The position numbers and the translations under genes were made by a program. The notes beneath the pieces were generated by a model that was not told the DNA's origin, ran no database searches, and saw only the letters and a program-made list of their open reading frames with translations. Positions 59,346 to 64,000 of a stretch of 64,000 nt of DNA are shown in pieces. Positions within the stretch are counted from its first letter, which is position 1. The number at the start of each line of letters is the position of its first letter. The stretch is from Prosapia bicincta (taxonomy: Eukaryota; Arthropoda; Insecta; Hemiptera; Cercopidae): assembly GCA_036971475.1 (NCBI GenBank), contig JBAIZL010000024.1, positions 321,001 to 385,000 on the forward strand, read 5' to 3'.

Positions 59346-60180
59346 TAGCTCGAAATGTGTATGAACTCCTCCCATAGCTAGAACTTCTCAAAGATGTGTA
59401 TACATTTTTTTTTGCCCCTATCTGGTTGTCAAAACTTCTATTGTTAAACCTTAAATTGTTGCCGTGGTTACCACACGATATCATAAATAATGATCTAGGA
59501 TTAAAAATGAATGAAAAGAATAAAATAAACAAAGAAACTGGATTAACACCTTCTACATCGAACCTTACTTCACAAACGGACAATACGAAAGGAAAGCGGA
59601 AAGAAACTACATCACATTGCAAGCGACGAAAAAAGAAATCGTATAAATAGTAACAAACAAAAATAACGCCATACATAAAAACGGAAATGGAAAATTGCCA
59701 GGACATTCGCTTTCTACTTTGTCACTTAGTATTGTTATTCTGACATTTGCATTAATAGTAATTATAAAATTAAAAACCTATAATAAAATTTTCATTTAAG
59801 GGTCAGAATATTTGATTCTGAAAGAGTTATTTGGTTAAAATTAATTATGTCTTAAAAACTAAAACTTTCGAAGTAATTATCTGGAATAAAAAATGTACGC
59901 ACCTGTCGGCTAGTGTCCATTCTCTTGATTTTGGAAATATTTTTACTTTTGTAGCACTTTCAGATCGACACTCGGAAGTTTTTTTTTTAAAAAATGTGAT
60001 AGAAATAGTTGAGTTTGTAAAATATTATGAAACTGAACATAAAATTTATTCATTTTCATTAACTTCAAATGATATTTTTACGTTGAGTTTAAATTAAAAT
60101 CATTAAAGGTGTTATAATTATAGAAACGTACGGAGACAAAACATTATAAAAAGTGTGTTTTCTAAAAATGTATGTGTTCT
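59346..60180. other. No confident gene
   Basis: Frames at 59302-59706 (minus, 134 codons), 59396-59650 (plus) and 59831-60097 (plus) overlap or lack recognisable domains; the minus one begins in unique sequence and ends inside the SINE. None is accepted. Confidence 0.35.
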
Positions 60181-60184
60181 TCAT

Positions 60185-60480
60185 CAGGTTTGTTTATTCA
60201 ATATGTTTTATGCTTTCTAATATTTGTAAACTTTGTACTGTTCTATTGTATTGAGGTATTGGCCTTTTTTGTTGACGTGGAAAATTTCTAGGTTATGGTT
60301 GATGTCTGCGTAAGTGTGGCATGTTTTTGTTATATAATTAGGGAAACATTAGCCAGTGACATATTTAACAGCAAAACGTGACTCATTGTCATATATAACA
60401 GAGTGTATGTGCTATTTAAATTTCTGCTTAAACAAGCTGCGACCTGTTTGCCTAATATACGAGCTCATTCGTTTATCATT
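60185..60480 (-). pseudogene. Penelope-like GIY-YIG endonuclease relic
   Basis: On the minus strand, near 60480, ARILGKQVAAC-like sequence corresponds to the YIGQTGC block. Further on, YADINHNLEIFHVNKKGQYLN, TIEQYKVYKY and NILNKQT match the tail seen at 3716-4183 (LEILHINKKG, TLEQYEIYRH, NILNEQT). Stops and frameshifts are frequent. CTGATGA follows near 60190, as expected before a hammerhead, but the remaining helices are not recognisable. Confidence 0.7.
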
Positions 60481-60489
60481 TCCTTTAGG

Positions 60490-61261
60490 GTTATTTGAGA
60501 TCGATGTTTAGCTAGCTAACGTTTCTATTATATTATTATTAATGTTTTTAACTTTAAAATATTGAATTATTTTATGTAAGTTTAATAACTGCATTGCTGG
60601 TTGAAAAATTGTTTTATTAAAAAAAAAAGATTAATTTGGTTATTTCAAACAATTTAGAATTTTTGTGACATCACCAATCTTGAGTATTATGTTATGGGGC
60701 AAACAAATTAATTCGAACAAAATTTCTCCTCGTACGAGTTAGTCTTTTAAATAAATCTTATATAAAGTAAGGAATATATACAACTTTATGTTTGTCTCGC
60801 TCTTTACTTTTGCATTACGTTTAATAGAATCTTGTAAATTCTCTTATTTGTGAATTAAGAATAAGGGCAAAAAAGGTTAAACAAATCACAAATAAATAAA
60901 AATTAGTCAATTTCTACTGAGGTCTACAAAGAAAAAAATTGTTTAGTTACTTTTTAGGCCTATTTTATAATTAGAATTAATAGGCCTATAGCCAAAATGT
61001 GTATTCACATGACAGAATCATATTATTAAGTGGCAAGAAAGTAGGAAATAGAATTTCCTTGGAATTTTCCATTTCCCTCTCCATGTAATACATGGTCTTG
61101 GAGTATTATTTTTGTTTGTCACTATTTATTCGCTTCCTTTTTTTCGTTTTTAATTTATGAAGCTGATGTCGGTCTATAATTTCTCACTCTATTCATCTCT
61201 TGTAATGCCTCATTATTGAAAGGAATCTTTCTCTTATAATTTCTTATTAAGGTAACAGATT
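60490..61261. other. No gene seen
   Basis: AT-rich, no supported feature. Confidence 0.35.
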
Positions 61262-61425
61262 TTTAGTTATGTGAGGTTGGCTCAGTGCCAAAGAGCTGGA
61301 TTTAAAACATGTAGTTACTGAATTTGAATCTGAACGTGTTTTTTACATTTTAATGAATAAATGTTTGAAAAAACTTTATTAACTTCAATTGTCATCCACT
61401 ATAGGTTAATAAAATGTATTTGGAC
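61262..61425 (+). mobile_element. tRNA-derived SINE, copy 3
   Basis: Box A TGGCTCAGTGCC (61278-61289), then AGCTGGATTTAAAACATGTAG, box B-like AATTTGAATCT (61321-61331), and a body with TTTATTAACTTCAATTG and TCATCCACTATAGG. It is more diverged in box B than copy 2. Confidence 0.75.
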
Positions 61426-62039
61426 TTGATTGGATGAATAAAAGCAAATTTTATAAACGATTGAAAAAAAATATATATATGTATATTATAACGAAATTCA
61501 TTAAGTTGAGAAAACTGTTGGTTAAATATTTGAACTTGTGAGATCGTAGTACACGGTCGCTATCTAGCAAGGGGTAGTCTATTGTTATATCTTTCGGCCA
61601 AAAACGGTTACTGCACGCATCTGGTGAGCCATAAATATTAATAAACGTCGGAAAGTTTAATTGTAAGTAAACCAGGACGTGCCTCGTTCATGGGAGAGAA
61701 GCTTTACCTAGACATCCTCGGACCAGGGAGATTTATGACTATGAATCCCTGAGAATACAGAAAAACACATGTACCTGTGGGAAAGTTAGACAAATTCCCA
61801 CGAAGCCCAAATGAAAGTGAGGGAAGCGTCAAAATTTCATTTTGAGCGCCATAAGGGAGTCAATCAAATTTGAAGAGGGGATGAAACACAAACGGATACG
61901 ATCCAAGAGGATGTTCAGGAAAGACAGTCAATTTTCAGTACTCGAAAGGGTCAAGTGGTAGGACTCGAGGAGTCATAATGCAGGACTCGAGGGATAAGTA
62001 ATGTTCAGTTTTAGTAAAAAATATCAAATTCAAACAAAG
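61426..62039. other. Unassigned moderately GC sequence
   Basis: Contains repeated GACTCGAGG-type words (61960-62000) and no open frame of interest. It may belong with the purine-rich block next to it. Confidence 0.3.
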
Positions 62040-62290
62040 CAACGTGGCAATTTAAAGTAAGGGAGAATTATAAGGGAGATTAAAGGGTAATAAGTGAGAT
62101 TAAAGCAAGGGAGATTACTAATTAATGAGTTATATTAAGTGAGGGAGATAAGAAAGTAGTACGAGAAATTGAATAAGGGAGATAACTAAATAGTAAGTGG
62201 AATTAATAAGGGAGTGATTAATAAAGTCAGTTACGGGATAGAAGCATTTCGAGAGATTAAGAAAAGTGAAATTGATAGAAAATATTAATA
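62040..62290 (+). repeat. Purine-rich block with degenerate GGGAGATTA repeats
   Basis: The plus strand is strongly purine-biased, and GGGAGAT-like words recur every 15-35 bases (for example 62059, 62074, 62108, 62151 and 62178) with AATAAG and GTGAG between. It looks like a short degenerate tandem repeat. Function unknown. Confidence 0.55.
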
Positions 62291-62726
62291 AGTGAATTTG
62301 TGTCAAGTGAAGTGAAACAAGGAACCACGCAAGTACTAATTAATAATTTATTTTCATTATAAAGCCAACTCTTTAAAACCAAAACATTTAGGAACATTTA
62401 AACTTTTATAAATTCCTTAAAAAGTCATAATTAATTGAAATATAAAAAAAAATTATCAAACCACAAGTGCAGTAACTTATACACGCCCTTAGTTAGCTAA
62501 AAGAAAGTAAATTTAGAATTGTTAAAAAATCAATAGTCAAATAAGAGTCTTGATGCCTATCGGCAAATATTAGAGTTAGTAAAACGAATTATATGAACTA
62601 CCTGTAAATTGCAATATTGATCTCAGGATAAAATAAATCTGTTATTATAAAAGCAAGTAGCTGGGTTATTAATTTCATTTCCTAAGAGTCAAAATTATCC
62701 TGTAGGCAATCATAAGTGAAGGTATG

Positions 62727-62730
<4 letters not shown>

Positions 62731-62758
<28 letters not shown>
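62731..62758. repeat. (AT)n microsatellite
   Basis: About 14 AT units. Confidence 0.95.
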
Positions 62759-64000
62759 AGGACATTATGAGCTAATAGAAGAAGGAATTAAAAAATCGAA
62801 TATGTAACCCATGTTTTAAGTGTATTGTGGAATCAATGTAACTATTTTGGTTTTCTACAAAGTTTTAAAAATTAACCCGGATGTTAAGTTTTCCCTTAGA
62901 TAAGGCATACTGTACTTTGGACTTTGAAGTTCGGAAACAGTTGTTTGCGCAGAAAGAGGAACCGAAATGAGTCTAAAGGAGTTGCAAATGTAACAATCGG
63001 AGGTCGTATCTTACACGAATTCCTAGTAAAAGTGAAGAAGTAAGTGCTGTAAGAAAGTGTATTGCTTTTTTAATTAGCCTAACTAGAAGTGCAACCATAC
63101 TTTAAAAAATGTTGGTCTTCTAGAGTGTGGATACTATCAACAGCTGATGGTGGTGGCTGATCATTTTGTAAGTGCATAATAAATCCAACACTAGAAAAGC
63201 TGAAAGTGTTTTTGTTCCCGTTGTACTTTAGTTGAGATCATTAGTTGGGTATTGGAATTTAGGTATTTGTAGAAGTAGGGTATTTTTAAAGAATCTTCTG
63301 GAATACATCATGGAATCAATATTATGCTTTTTCGTGCAAAGAAACGCAACGTAGTTGATCTAATTATTCTCTGGACATTTATTTAAGACTATCTTATCGC
63401 TTACCCATGCTGCGGTATAATAATAAAGAAATGCCAACGAAACTCGGTGGTAAGAAATTCAATTTAACTCAAGTATTTTTATTGAAAATAGATTTGTTTA
63501 TATATTGGGAAAATTTTCAAAGTGTAGTTTTAATTATATTTATTCATTCGGTTGCTTTTGGGTAGTTACATCTAATACGATTTTACTCTTTTTAGTTTTA
63601 CGAAGAAATGAATTCCTGTATTAATTCTACGGTCTCTGAAAAACATCTGTAGCCAATGGCCACTATATATAAAATAATTCGGCATCATAGATTACTAAAT
63701 AAATTCCAATAAGTATATCTCTGGTTAAAACTTATAGATAAAAATAATAACCTAATACGTATCTGTTCAAAGCTATTTAGTCTAATTCTATATCTATTAC
63801 ATTCAAATAATACGATATTAAAATTATTTAGTAAGATTTATTTTATAGTTTTATGTATCTATTAACTTACAATTCAAAGACTTTTTCAAATTAATAGCAT
63901 TTTAACTTAATTTGATGAAACAACTGTTATCGAAACTAGCATAAACACTTGAAAATTGCTGTTTAAAATCATGTTTTAATTCAATAAGTATCAGCTGTAC
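62759..64000. other. No gene seen
   Basis: AT-rich to the end of the window. No supported feature. Confidence 0.35.

Noticed and set aside
59302..59706. 134-codon minus frame
   Set aside because: Ends inside the SINE and overlaps a plus-strand frame; no domain.

Overview
This window is eukaryotic, not bacterial. It is AT-rich, has no operon-like gene packing, and holds one recognisable cellular coding exon ending at a consensus GT splice donor. The rest is mostly transposon relics and tandem repeats. The mix of Penelope-like retroelements, Tigger/pogo, mariner-like, Mutator-like and hAT-like DNA transposons, a tRNA-derived SINE, and an exon most like metazoan USP31 suggests an invertebrate with a large repetitive genome. 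An arthropod, perhaps a chelicerate, is my guess, but the species cannot be fixed from the sequence.

Layout: 0.9-4.3 kb carries Penelope-like element (PLE) remains, including a head-to-head pair with reverse transcriptase and GIY-YIG parts and hammerhead-ribozyme-like ends. 6.5-7.6 kb holds a decayed ORF that resembles a multicopy arthropod family. 9.03-9.89 kb is the first coding exon of a ubiquitin-specific protease; its later exons are not recognisable here. 9.9-13.3 kb is a cluster of long-inverted-repeat DNA elements, one nested in another with a 9-bp target duplication. 13.8-14.7 kb and 18.5-20.4 kb are two Tigger elements, each bounded by TA. A mariner relic, a possible membrane-protein exon and a palindromic hammerhead-bearing element lie between them.

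From 20.6 kb the window is dominated by five tandem arrays: 93 bp (about 32 copies), 90 bp built of three 30-bp subunits (about 45 copies), 285 bp (6 copies), 135 bp (9 copies), and a 19-kb array of 174 copies of a 109-bp unit. Together they cover about 29 of 64 kb. Between the 285-bp and 135-bp arrays lie two hAT-like elements with TA microsatellites, a 53-bp-stem hairpin and more hammerhead-like motifs. Right of the 109-bp array is a minus-strand non-LTR retrotransposon C-terminal fragment, then SINE and PLE relics and a purine-rich block.

Two observations stand out. First, the 109-bp satellite unit is the 3' coding end of the adjacent non-LTR retrotransposon: the rightmost unit reads through in frame from the LINE fragment. 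Second, hammerhead-like motifs occur at several loci with different stem sequences but one shared architecture: CTGANGA, one unpaired base, helix II, GAAA, and a short self-complementary helix III. The genes do not form a pathway; the window is mainly a record of mobile-element decay and satellite amplification beside the 5' part of one housekeeping gene.
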